A stretch of 5,772 bases of DNA from Competibacteraceae bacterium UBA2792. GTDB lineage: Bacteria; Pseudomonadota; Gammaproteobacteria; Competibacterales; Competibacteraceae. A program made the position numbers and the translations under genes. This document shows positions 1-5,772 of the stretch, one piece after another (the first letter of the stretch is position 1; the number at the start of each line of letters is the position of its first letter). The stretch is from the NCBI GenBank assembly GCA_002352125.1, contig DEHU01000218.1, positions 1 through 5,772 on the forward strand. The letters are read 5' to 3'. A model generated the notes under the pieces. It saw nothing but the letters and a program-made list of their open reading frames with translations, did not search any database and had not been told where the DNA came from.

Positions 1-268
1 CCGCCCGCCAGCCGGCGTTGCGGCCCAGCGCCGCCGAGGGTCGTTCCGGCCGCACCGTCAGCACCCGCGCGCCCAGCGTCGCCGCCCGTTCCGGGCTGCC
101 GTCGGTAGAAGCCGAATCCACGTAGATCAACTCGACCGGCCCACCGGGATCGGCCATCGTCCGCACCGATTCCAGGCAGCGCATCAGCCGCTCGCCCTCG
201 TTGCGGCCGATCACGACCACCGACAGCGCTGGAATTCTGATCGAGTCTGGCGTTACGAGTTCAATCAT
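1..268 (-). CDS. Family 2 (GT-A type) glycosyltransferase, N-terminal part, cut by the left window edge
   Basis: This is the first 89 codons of a probable inverting glycosyltransferase that would add a sugar from a nucleotide-sugar donor to a lipid-linked polysaccharide intermediate at the cytoplasmic face of the inner membrane. The sequence shows the usual GT2 opening: a beta strand ending in VVVIGRNEGERL (about residues 17-28), then a strand with YVDSASTDGS (residues 49-58), whose Asp51 fits the nucleotide-binding aspartate of the family, then ALGRNAGWRA (residues 80-89), like the conserved 'aRN.G...A' stretch. The DxD metal site and catalytic base lie outside the window. The ATG at 266-268 overlaps the end of the upstream glycosyltransferase gene by 8 bp, and a GGAAGTGAGG stretch just before it can serve as ribosome binding site, so translational coupling is likely. 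Family is well supported; the sugar and acceptor cannot be told. Confidence 0.85.
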   Translation of the reverse strand, partial: MIELVTPDSIRIPALSVVVIGRNEGERLMRCLESVRTMADPGGPVELIYVDSASTDGSPERAATLGARVLTVRPERPSAALGRNAGWRA

Positions 269-1322
269 TCCTCACTTCCGTCAGCAATCGTTCGTAATCG
301 GTCAGGCGTTCGGTCTGGGAAAAGCGAGTGGCCAGCGCCTGGTCGCCGCCCGCGACCCAGCGGTTCAATACTTCCGCTGGTGCTTCGCGCAACTCCCGCA
401 AGCGAGCCGCCAGCGCCTCGGCGGCGTCCGCCCGGAATCGTCCACCAGAAACGCCCTCCTCTACCAGTAGCGCCGCTCCACCGCTATCGGGCACCAGCAC
501 TGGGACACCAGCCGCCATCGCTTCCAGAATCGCCAGCCCGAACGGCTCGCTCGGACACAGATGCAGCAGCAGATCGGCGGCGGCCAATTCCTCGGCGACC
601 GCTTCGGTGAATCCGAGAAAGTGGACGTTCGGATGCCGTTCGGCGGCGCGGGCGCGCAGCTTCTCCAAATCCCAGCCCGAACCCAAAATCCGAAACGATA
701 GCGCGCCCAATTCTGGATAACGGTCGAGCGCGTCGAGCAGCAAATCCACCCGCTTGATCGGATCGATGCGCGACACGATGACGACGTTGCGCACGCCGGC
801 GGACGCAAAGGGTGGCCGGCGCGGCGCGCTCCGCACCCGTTCATCGGTCAGGAAGTTCTCGATCACCCGAATCTTATCGGCTGCAACCCCGTGCGCGATC
901 AGGCGCTCTCGCACGAAGCCGGATACGGCCACCAGTTTCGCGGCGGTGGGATTGAGCAGACGCTTGCGGCCATAGCTCAGCCGCTCATCGGTCCCGCCAT
1001 GCACCAGATGCAGATGTACCGATTCGCGCCGATACCATGCATTCAGCGCCAAAAACGCCAGCGAATGCACTACCCCGGTGGCGACGAACGCCAGCCGCCG
1101 GTGCCGGGCCAACCAAGGCCGCAGACGCCGGGCGAATTCGCGGGGATTGGCGAACGGCTCGCCGGGAATCCCCAGCCGCGCGGCTTCCGCCAACGCCGGT
1201 CCAGGCGGCGCCAGCAATATCGGAACAAAGCGTCCACGTAAACCTTCCAAGGTCGCCAACGCCATCCGTTCGGTGCCGTACAAATTGCCGCTGTGCAGAA
1301 CGTAAACCAGAGGAACGGTCAT
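261..1322 (-). CDS. GT4-type (GT-B fold) glycosyltransferase
   Basis: A 353-residue retaining-type glycosyltransferase, of normal length for the family, likely adding a sugar during assembly of the exopolysaccharide repeat unit in the cytoplasm. The N-terminal acceptor domain opens with YVLHSGNLYGTERMAL (residues 7-22), with the Gly-rich loop typical of GT-B enzymes. The C-terminal donor domain begins with VIVSRIDPIKRVDLLLDAL (about 181-199), where Arg185 and Lys190 match the phosphate-contacting pair. It then carries the EX7E motif, EPFGLAILE (Glu259 to Glu267), followed by AAGVPVLVPDSGG (270-282). I chose the ATG at 1320-1322 because GGGAAG lies about 10 nt upstream and the protein then starts right at the first beta strand. 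An in-frame TTG at 1355 would add 11 residues and overlap the upstream stop by 4 bp. The gene sits 29 bp after the co-polymerase gene and overlaps the next glycosyltransferase by 8 bp. Donor and acceptor are unknown. Confidence 0.9.
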   Translation of the reverse strand: MTVPLVYVLHSGNLYGTERMALATLEGLRGRFVPILLAPPGPALAEAARLGIPGEPFANPREFARRLRPWLARHRRLAFVATGVVHSLAFLALNAWYRRESVHLHLVHGGTDERLSYGRKRLLNPTAAKLVAVSGFVRERLIAHGVAADKIRVIENFLTDERVRSAPRRPPFASAGVRNVVIVSRIDPIKRVDLLLDALDRYPELGALSFRILGSGWDLEKLRARAAERHPNVHFLGFTEAVAEELAAADLLLHLCPSEPFGLAILEAMAAGVPVLVPDSGGAALLVEEGVSGGRFRADAAEALAARLRELREAPAEVLNRWVAGGDQALATRFSQTERLTDYERLLTEVRND

Positions 1323-1351
1323 AACAGTGTTCTTCCCGAACGCGATTGGGG

Positions 1352-3613
1352 TCAACCGTTGGATGTTGGCTTTACGGATTTGCGTTTAAACCAGCGCCAG
1401 ATTCGACGCCAGCGCGCTATGTTCGCCGCATGCTCGCCGTCGGGGACGGGACGGCCGGCTGCCAGGTCCTTCTCGTAGTGTGCCTGAAGCAAGCGGCTAC
1501 CGGCAGTCTCGCTTTCCTGGTATTTCTTTATCGTGTCCGCATAATAGCCACCACCCTTATATACCTTCAGGCGATTGACGATTACCCCGAACACCTGCGG
1601 ATCGGCTTTCTCCAGCAAGCGAGTGGCCCGTTGCAGTTCGCCCGGCAGGGTATGATGGGCACTGACCAGCAACAACACCACATCGGCATAACGCGCCAGG
1701 AATTCGGTATCCGCCGACAGCAGCACCGGCGGCGCATCCAGCAGGATCACATCGTAGCGTTCCAGCAATGGGTCCAGGGTTTTGGGGAACCGGTCGTAAA
1801 ACGGCAGGTGACGCTGTAGCGCCAGCCCAACCGGGATGTAGTCCGGCAACGCGCCTTGCGCGGGAATAATGGCCTGTTCCAGAGTCGCCTCGTCGTTTAA
1901 CAAATCGACCAGGCCCGGCGCCAGCGACTCCGCCAGATAGCGCTCGTCGGGTTTTAGGGCGTTGGCCTCGACCGCGATCACCCGCAAACCATCGAGCGCA
2001 AATTCCCGGGCCAGGTCCAGAACCAGATTGGTGACGCCGCTGCCAGCCTTGGCCGCCGTGAGCATGATCCGCTGCGCGCCGTGCTGGCGCTTCTCCCGGC
2101 TCAACGCCAATACCAGCCGCCGCATCTGATCGTTCCAGGCCAGCCGGTTGCTCTCCTCCTGCGGGTCGAACAGGGCGGCGATCGGCGCGAAGCCCAGCAA
2201 CCGATGCACTTGGGCGGCAGTCTTGATGTGCCGATCCAGCAAATCGAACCCGATGGGCACAACCAGCCCCACAGCCACCGCCGCAGCCAGCGCCATCAAC
2301 ACGCCAATTTTACGGCTGCCGCCGATGGGATACTCCGGCGGTAGTGCCGCCGACTGGACGCGCAGAAATCCCGGCGCTTCCGTTTCCAGGGTCAGGAAAT
2401 CGATCCGCTCGTTCACCGTATTCAACTGCGAGCGGATCCGTTTGAGGTCTTGGGTGAGCGCCAAACCCTCGTTGTAACCGCTGATAAACCAGTTGGCGCG
2501 TTCCTGGATCTTCTTTTGGTCGGCGGCCAAGTTTTGTTCGAGCTGTCGGGCCTCGCGCACCGCAGTCCGCCGCTGCTCCAGCAACTGAGTGCGGGTATTG
2601 GTGGTCAGCGTCTCGGTGTAGATTCGAACATCCTCGTCCAGATCCTTCAGCTTGCGCTCGGCTACGGCGCGCAGCGGATGTTTGTTTGACAATCCGCTGA
2701 TTTCATTAAGCAATTCTCCGCGTCGCGCCCACAGGTGATACTTGAGGCTATTGAGGCCACTGTCGTTGGCCACGATTTGCGCCACCGCCGCATCCAGCGC
2801 CGCCTTCGAAGCCTGTCCCTTGGCCGGGTCGTAGGCGTCGAACGCCGCCTGCGCTTCCGCCAGCTTGCGCTGGGCAGCGCCCAGGGCGATGCCGCTTTCC
2901 TGGAGCAGACGCTCGTAGGGATTGTTCTGGGCGTTCTCGTCAAAGTTCGCCACCCCTAACCGCTCGACCACTTCGGTGCGCCACCGGGCTTTTCCTCCAG
3001 CTTCTCGGGTCAACTCGGCTTGACGTGTCCGCAAGTTCGCCAGCCGCTCGTCGCTGGCGTACAAATCCTCCTTCTTGACGATGTCGAGGTAGACGCGCAA
3101 AAAGACGTTAAGCGTTTCCGCCAGCCCTTCGGCTTGGCCGCCATCGAGCGTGACGCCGATCAGATAGGTATTCTTGATAGCGCGTGCGCTGATCGAACGC
3201 CTCAGTTGCAGCGCCGCCTGATGTTCGCTTCTTCCCTGGGTCTGCCACAGCGTCCGATACGTTCCCAGTTGGCGTAGCGTCTCCAGCGCGATGTCGTAAC
3301 GGCTGATGTTGCGTACCTGCTGCTCGACGTATTGCAGGTACTGGGTATTGGACTGGAATTCCAGTTCCTGGTCGCTTTGCAACACCTTGGCGAAGCGGGG
3401 CGCGACATAGATCGTGGCGTCTACCATATAGGCCGGTTTTTTCTTGAACCAGGCCAGCGGCGCTCCGACCGAGGCCACCGCCAGCATGAGGAGCAGCGCC
3501 AGCCACTTGTGTTTGCGCAGGCTAACCAGCGGCATGAAAAGGCCGCTGGGCGGCAGCGGTTGCGCCGCCGGGGCTGGAGCGGCGGCGCTCGCCGCCGGGG
3601 CCGGCTCGGTCAT
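1352..3613 (-). CDS. Polysaccharide co-polymerase (Wzz/Wzc type) fused to a degenerate BY-kinase domain
   Basis: A 753-residue inner-membrane protein of Wzc-like (PCP-2a) architecture, expected to set polymer length and to work with the Wza-like exporter encoded just upstream. A short Ala/Pro-rich cytoplasmic tail (residues 1-24) precedes a first membrane helix (about 37-55). A long periplasmic region (about 60-430) follows, rich in predicted coiled coil (roughly 185-410), then the Pro-containing segment ALPPEYPIGG (423-432) and a second membrane helix (about 436-456). The cytoplasmic part resembles a bacterial tyrosine kinase: Walker B is clear (VILLDAPP, 622-629). However, the Walker A region reads AKAGSGVTN (521-529), with Val527 where the essential lysine should be, and Walker A' reads IAVEANAL (546-553) instead of a DxD-type motif. 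Tyrosines 685, 690, 691, 698 and 713 lie in the C-terminal tail. The start overlaps the exporter stop as ATGA, so coupling is likely. The fold is secure; kinase activity is doubtful. Confidence 0.93.
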   Translation of the reverse strand: MTEPAPAASAAAPAPAAQPLPPSGLFMPLVSLRKHKWLALLLMLAVASVGAPLAWFKKKPAYMVDATIYVAPRFAKVLQSDQELEFQSNTQYLQYVEQQVRNISRYDIALETLRQLGTYRTLWQTQGRSEHQAALQLRRSISARAIKNTYLIGVTLDGGQAEGLAETLNVFLRVYLDIVKKEDLYASDERLANLRTRQAELTREAGGKARWRTEVVERLGVANFDENAQNNPYERLLQESGIALGAAQRKLAEAQAAFDAYDPAKGQASKAALDAAVAQIVANDSGLNSLKYHLWARRGELLNEISGLSNKHPLRAVAERKLKDLDEDVRIYTETLTTNTRTQLLEQRRTAVREARQLEQNLAADQKKIQERANWFISGYNEGLALTQDLKRIRSQLNTVNERIDFLTLETEAPGFLRVQSAALPPEYPIGGSRKIGVLMALAAAVAVGLVVPIGFDLLDRHIKTAAQVHRLLGFAPIAALFDPQEESNRLAWNDQMRRLVLALSREKRQHGAQRIMLTAAKAGSGVTNLVLDLAREFALDGLRVIAVEANALKPDERYLAESLAPGLVDLLNDEATLEQAIIPAQGALPDYIPVGLALQRHLPFYDRFPKTLDPLLERYDVILLDAPPVLLSADTEFLARYADVVLLLVSAHHTLPGELQRATRLLEKADPQVFGVIVNRLKVYKGGGYYADTIKKYQESETAGSRLLQAHYEKDLAAGRPVPDGEHAANIARWRRIWRWFKRKSVKPTSNG
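2031..2053 (-). other. Degenerate Walker A (P-loop) of the kinase-like domain
   Basis: These bases encode the segment that should be the Walker A loop of the co-polymerase/kinase protein, residues 521-528 (AKAGSGVT). The codon at 2033-2035 is GTC (Val527) in place of the lysine that binds ATP phosphates in BY-kinases; the Gly524-Ser-Gly526 frame and Thr528 remain. I read the codons directly from the nucleotides, and the reading frame on both sides is intact, so this is not an effect of a frameshift. Confidence 0.8.
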
Positions 3614-4617
3614 GGGCTGCTCGCGTTGTTCGCGATAGACTGCACGCTGAGCAGCAGAGCGAAGGGATTGATCTGGCTGAGCCAGAACCCGACCGTAGCG
3701 ATGCCACTGCGCGGCACGTAGATGATATCACCTTCCTCCAATGCTACGTTCAGGGTGCGATCCGGGGTCAGCACGCTATCCAGCGCGACTTCCTGATTCA
3801 AATCCTGGCTGGGGCGGATGATATGGATTTTATCGGGATTGGCGCGAATCGTCGGGCCGCCGGCCTGGCCCAGCGCATCCAGAAACGACATCTTCGGCGT
3901 CAACCGGTAGACGCCAGGTTTATTGACCTCGCCCAAGACGTACACGGTGGTGTCGTAAGCGTCCGGAATATAGACGGTGTCGTTGCGCCTGAGGCGGATA
4001 TTCAGCGACAGGTCGCCGTTGAGCAGCCGCTTGAGATCCAGCCACAGAATCTTGTTGCCGCGCAGCACCGCGCAGCGGGTCAGCACCTGCTCGGGCCGCA
4101 GAATCGGAAAACCGCCCGCTCGCGACAGCACCTCGATGAGCGAAGGGTTATCCTCGAAATGCACCACGCCAGGATGCTCGACTCGTCCCAGCACCACGAC
4201 GCGGTTGCTGGTGTATTCGTCGATCCGCACCGTGACATAGATTTCAAGATAGTAAGTGGACAGAGCGCGTTTGATGATCTCGGCAGCTTGATCCCGGTTA
4301 GTGTCCAGAATCCGGACCGTGCCGGCGAATGGCAGGGTGATGTTGCCGTCCGGCCCCACGGTGTGCTGGCCCGACAACTCGGGCCGCCCAGCGATGATGA
4401 TCGTAATCTTGTCACCCGGACCAATCAAATATTGGCTAGGAACCTCAGACTCGAATTCCCGTATCGCCGCAGCACTGGAGAAAGTAGCCCGCTTTTCTGG
4501 AATCTCGAAGGCCGCGGGAGATCCGATCGGGCTTGGTCGAGTCGTGGGCGCAATCGCGTCGGGCGCAGCACAACCGACAAGCGCCAGCACCGCCAAAGTC
4601 GCCGCCGTCCAATTCAT
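3610..4617 (-). CDS. Wza-like polysaccharide export outer-membrane lipoprotein (PES plus two SLBB domains)
   Basis: A 335-residue export channel subunit that would carry the finished polysaccharide across periplasm and outer membrane. It starts with a lipoprotein signal peptide with the lipobox LVGC, so Cys16 becomes the lipidated N-terminus; the next residues are Ala-Ala, with no Asp at +2, which fits outer-membrane sorting. The Poly_export (PES) domain covers about 61-132 (QYLIGPGDKITI at 62-73, VGPDGNITLPFAGTV at 87-101). Two SLBB domains follow: VVLGRVEHPGVVHF (141-154) to LSRAGGF, and VYVLGEVNKPGVYRL (225-239) to LGQAGGP. The C-terminal segment FWLSQINPFALLLSV (311-325) fits the amphipathic helix that forms the outer-membrane pore in Wza. 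I chose the ATG at 4615-4617 because it gives a clean signal peptide and has AGGAAG about 10 nt upstream; a TTG at 4710 would bury the signal peptide. The last bases overlap the co-polymerase start (ATGA). It is slightly shorter than E. coli Wza. Confidence 0.93.
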   Translation of the reverse strand: MNWTAATLAVLALVGCAAPDAIAPTTRPSPIGSPAAFEIPEKRATFSSAAAIREFESEVPSQYLIGPGDKITIIIAGRPELSGQHTVGPDGNITLPFAGTVRILDTNRDQAAEIIKRALSTYYLEIYVTVRIDEYTSNRVVVLGRVEHPGVVHFEDNPSLIEVLSRAGGFPILRPEQVLTRCAVLRGNKILWLDLKRLLNGDLSLNIRLRRNDTVYIPDAYDTTVYVLGEVNKPGVYRLTPKMSFLDALGQAGGPTIRANPDKIHIIRPSQDLNQEVALDSVLTPDRTLNVALEEGDIIYVPRSGIATVGFWLSQINPFALLLSVQSIANNASSP

Positions 4618-4621
4618 TCGG

Positions 4622-4870
4622 TCACGCTTCCTGTCCGTGTCGATACAGCCAAACCAGCGTTGCCACTTTATCCTCGAAAATCGAGCGAATCTGCTGCGAG
4701 CGGGATTCAATCGGAATTACCCTTAAGTATGGACCACCTCGAACGCTAGCATCGCCGTCAGGCCACTGGAATCCAGAAAAGACCATCTCGACTAGATTCA
4801 GAATCAGCGCGCCATTGTTCTGCCCGGCAGTCGCTAACAGTTTCCATCGAACCTCCGGCGCGTTAGCCAT
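4622..4870 (-). CDS. Small unrecognised ORF just upstream of the Wza-like gene (82 aa), possibly a gene remnant
   Basis: I do not recognise this protein. It is an 82-residue ORF starting MANAPEVRWKLLATAG and ending LVWLYRHGQEA, with a central stretch of hydrophobic residues (GALILNLVEMVF, about 20-31) but no signal peptide and no known motif. Two things favour a real gene. Its stop lies only 4 nt before the ATG of the Wza-like gene, and the ribosome binding site of that gene sits inside its last codons, so it would be the first cistron of the operon. Against it, its own start has only a weak GGGCGG site, its codon bias is less marked than in the neighbours, and the frame stays open upstream of the ATG as far as a TGA at about 4922 (continuing as IVAPAGRLI). 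It could therefore be the end of a larger gene truncated by the IS insertion. A neighbouring frame ends 2 nt before the ATG. Confidence 0.35.
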   Translation of the reverse strand: MANAPEVRWKLLATAGQNNGALILNLVEMVFSGFQWPDGDASVRGGPYLRVIPIESRSQQIRSIFEDKVATLVWLYRHGQEA

Positions 4871-4926
4871 GATCAGCCGCCCGGCCGGGGCGACGATGCC
4901 GGTGCCTTCTGCATGACTGTGTCAAA

Positions 4927-4956
4927 ATCATAACCGTCGATGCTAGTTAACGTCAG
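4927..4956 (-). promoter_or_regulatory. Candidate sigma-70 promoter for the polysaccharide operon
   Basis: On the minus strand, CTGACG (4951-4956, four of six matches to TTGACA) lies 18 bp before TATGAT (4927-4932, five of six matches to TATAAT). This would start transcription near 4920, about 50 nt ahead of the small ORF and 300 nt ahead of the Wza-like gene. It is the best promoter-like pair I see in the AT-richer spacer between the IS remnant and the operon. A perfect TTGACA at about 4920-4925 has no good -10 partner at the right distance. Confidence 0.3.
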
Positions 4957-5035
4957 TTCCGGAATTAATTCTATCTTGTCAGATTAGGGGCAAGCGTTGA
5001 TTTCTGGCGAAGTGAGGCAGGCTGAAAAAAGTGGA

Positions 5036-5060
5036 CGAACCACCCCGGTTTTCCCGGAGG
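5036..5060 (+). repeat. Left terminal inverted repeat of the IS3-family remnant
   Basis: These 25 bases (GAACC-A-CCCCGG core, then CCGGAGG at the inner end) match the reverse complement of 5431-5455 at 19 of 25 positions. The outermost base is C where the family normally has T (TG...CA ends), which would weaken transposase recognition. Confidence 0.75.
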
Positions 5061-5073
5061 CGCCAACATTTGA

Positions 5074-5430
5074 AAGCACGGAGCTACGAAGACACCGGCG
5101 AGCTTTTCACCGCAAATCAGGGAGCGGGCGGTTCGCATGCTGCGCGCTTGGCCGAGGGCCGGCATCGAACCCTCGGTGAGCAGCGTAGAGGACTCATACG
5201 ATAATGCCCTCGCCGAAACCATCAACGGGCCGTACCAGGCCGGAGTGATCCATCGGCGATCCTGGAAGATATCGGAGGCGGTGGAATGGATCACCCTGGC
5301 TTGGGTGGATTGGTTCAACCAGCGCAGGCTGCTGGAGCCGATCGGCCATATCCTGCCCGCCGAGGCCGAAGCCGTCTATTACCGTTGGCCTTGCCGAGTC
5401 CGACAAGGTGGCGTGACCCACAACAAATAA
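5074..5430 (+). pseudogene. Fused IS3 transposase remnant: OrfA N-terminus joined to OrfB C-terminus
   Basis: The open frame from 5074 to the stop at 5430 begins with KTPASFSPQIRERAVRML (5089-5142), which matches the typical opening of IS3-family OrfA. It then passes at about 5140-5160 into AGIEPSVSSVEDSYDNALAE (5158-5217), the final part of OrfB, which contains the third catalytic residue of the DDE triad (Glu in AETIN). It continues with WVDWFNQRRLLEPIG and AEAEAVYYR, the classical OrfB end. The helix-turn-helix of OrfA, the frameshift window and the first two catalytic aspartates are missing. A further single-base shift lies near 5386-5389: the original ending LAESDKVA-stop is still readable in the next frame, ending at 5416. 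No good start codon precedes the OrfA part; an ATG at 5137 gives 97 residues. Family assignment is firm from the OrfB motif; the subgroup is not certain. The product cannot be an active transposase. Confidence 0.82.
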
Positions 5431-5455
5431 CCTCCGGAATTCCCGGGGCGGTTCA
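5431..5455 (-). repeat. Right terminal inverted repeat of the IS3-family remnant
   Basis: Read on the minus strand this starts TGAACCGCCCCGGG and ends CCGGAGG, pairing with the left end at 5036-5060. It keeps the expected terminal TG on the minus strand (CA on the plus strand), so this end looks intact. Confidence 0.78.
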
Positions 5456-5463
5456 ATCTCCAA

Positions 5464-5479
5464 AAAATCCGGGGGTTTT
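5464..5479 (-). terminator. Weak candidate terminator downstream of the RND gene
   Basis: AAAATC (5464-5469) can pair with GGTTTT (5474-5479) around a 4-nt loop, including one G-T pair, and on the minus strand the stem ends in a short U run. It lies about 55 nt past the RND stop codon, where a terminator is expected. The stem is short and mostly A-T. A second small hairpin at 5500-5514 (ACCGG/TCGGT arms) has no U run. Neither is convincing. Confidence 0.2.
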
Positions 5480-5532
5480 ATCCGCTAGCCCTTAACCTTA
5501 CCGGAATTCTCGGTGACTACTCATCCCTCGAT

Positions 5533-5772
5533 TTACACCACCTCCGTGGACTCTACCTTACGTTCTAAACAGAAGAAGCATCGCCGCACCCATTGCAGCA
5601 AATCGTCCACATAAGTAAACACGACCGGTACCACCAGCAGGCTGAGCACGGTGGAGGTGAGTAACCCACCGATGACGACGATCGCCATCGGTTGGCGGAA
5701 ACTAGGATCGGCACCCATGCCCAGCGCGTTGGGCAGCATGCCGGCGCCCATCGCGACGGTGGTCATGACGAT
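5533..5772 (-). CDS. RND efflux transporter permease (HAE1/AcrB-like), C-terminal end, cut by the right window edge
   Basis: The last 79 residues of an inner-membrane RND pump, a proton-driven trimer that expels drugs or other small molecules through a periplasmic adaptor and an outer-membrane channel. The fragment shows the family's final two membrane helices: MTTVAMGAGMLPNALGMG (about residues 3-20 of the fragment), then the signature FRQPMAIVVIGGLLTSTVL (25-43) leading into SLLVVPVVFTYVDDLLQW. It ends with a short charged tail (RKVESTEVV) and TAA at 5533-5535. The FRQPMAIVVIGG/LLTSTVL block is typical of HAE1-type pumps. The frame is open to the window edge, so the gene starts beyond it. 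The IS remnant lies 77 bp past its stop codon, which has not been damaged. Substrate cannot be told from this part. Confidence 0.9.
   Translation of the reverse strand: MVMTTVAMGAGMLPNALGMGADPSFRQPMAIVVIGGLLTSTVLSLLVVPVVFTYVDDLLQWVRRCFFCLERKVESTEVV

Larger units (their letters stand above)
5036..5455 (+). mobile_element. IS3-family insertion sequence remnant, 420-bp internal-deletion derivative
   Basis: Both ends of an IS3-type element are present, but only the start of OrfA and the end of OrfB lie between them. The left end (5036-5060, CGAACCACCCCGG...) and the right end (5431-5455, ...GGGGCGGTTCA) form imperfect inverted repeats with 19 of 25 positions matching. The right end closes with the CA expected for the family; the left end has CG in place of TG. 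An intact element would be about 1.2-1.5 kb, so roughly 0.8-1 kb has been lost from the middle. The flanks (GTGGA on the left, ATCTC on the right) do not form a target duplication, so the insertion is old or was rearranged. The element lies between the end of the RND gene and the polysaccharide operon. It cannot make active transposase, but an intact relative elsewhere in the genome might still act on its ends. Confidence 0.8.

Noticed and set aside
328..720. Ser/Ala/Pro-rich open frame on the plus strand opposite the GT4-type gene
   Set aside because: Low-complexity composition and full overlap with a well-supported glycosyltransferase on the other strand.
1323..1355. TTG start at 1355 for the GT4-type gene
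   Set aside because: The added 11 residues match nothing in the family, and the ATG at 1322 has a GGGAAG site and begins at the first beta strand. It is still possible because of the TTGA overlap with the upstream stop.
4618..4710. TTG start at 4710 extending the Wza-like protein by 31 residues
   Set aside because: It would place a charged stretch before the lipoprotein signal peptide; the ATG at 4617 has a good ribosome binding site and gives a standard lipobox at residues 13-16.
3823..4749. 308-codon open frame on the plus strand opposite the Wza-like gene
   Set aside because: It lies antisense to a gene with clear PES and SLBB domains, and its translation is rich in Arg, Gln and His without any motif; long antisense frames are common at this GC content.
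5031..5460. Target-site duplication flanking the IS remnant
   Set aside because: The five bases on each side (GTGGA and ATCTC) differ, and no 3-4 bp repeat is present either.
4971..5463. Minus-strand frames at 4971-5318 and 5194-5463
   Set aside because: Both run antisense through the transposase remnant, whose OrfB motif on the plus strand is unmistakable.
1..5772. CRISPR array, tRNA, rRNA, riboswitch
   Set aside because: I saw no regularly spaced repeats, cloverleaf or conserved RNA motif on either strand; the only AT-richer gaps (4871-5035 and 5456-5532) are short.

Overview
The window reads as a piece of a high-GC proteobacterial chromosome. The Gram-negative assignment rests on an outer-membrane polysaccharide export lipoprotein, a Wzc-type inner-membrane partner and an RND efflux pump. 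I cannot name the species. Every substantial gene lies on the minus strand.

From right to left, which is the direction of transcription, the layout is as follows. The end of an RND efflux permease gene comes in from beyond the right edge and stops at 5533. Next is a 420-bp IS3-family remnant (5036-5455, transposase reading frame on the plus strand). It has both terminal inverted repeats but lacks most of the transposase: the start of OrfA is joined to the end of OrfB. After a short spacer with a possible promoter (4927-4956) comes a small unrecognised ORF (4622-4870). Then there is a tightly packed polysaccharide operon: a Wza-like outer-membrane lipoprotein (3610-4617), a 753-residue fusion of a Wzz-type co-polymerase with a BY-kinase-like domain (1352-3613), a GT4-type glycosyltransferase (261-1322), and the first 89 codons of a GT2-type glycosyltransferase (1-268, cut by the left edge).

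The operon genes overlap or nearly abut: ATGA 4-bp overlap at 3610-3613, a 29-bp gap at 1323-1351 and an 8-bp overlap at 261-268. This suggests one transcript with translational coupling. Functionally, the glycosyltransferases would build the repeat unit. The co-polymerase would control chain length in the inner membrane, and the Wza-like lipoprotein would carry the polymer through the periplasm and outer membrane. Together they indicate an exopolysaccharide or capsule locus of the Wzx/Wzy type, although neither Wzx nor Wzy is in view.

Two points stand out. The kinase-like domain of the co-polymerase has lost the Walker A lysine (Val527 sits in its place) and has a degraded Walker A' motif, while Walker B and several C-terminal tyrosines remain; this looks like a pseudokinase. 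The IS remnant is an internal-deletion derivative whose fused reading frame stays open across the junction. I did not see a clearly novel system, a CRISPR array, or any tRNA or rRNA.
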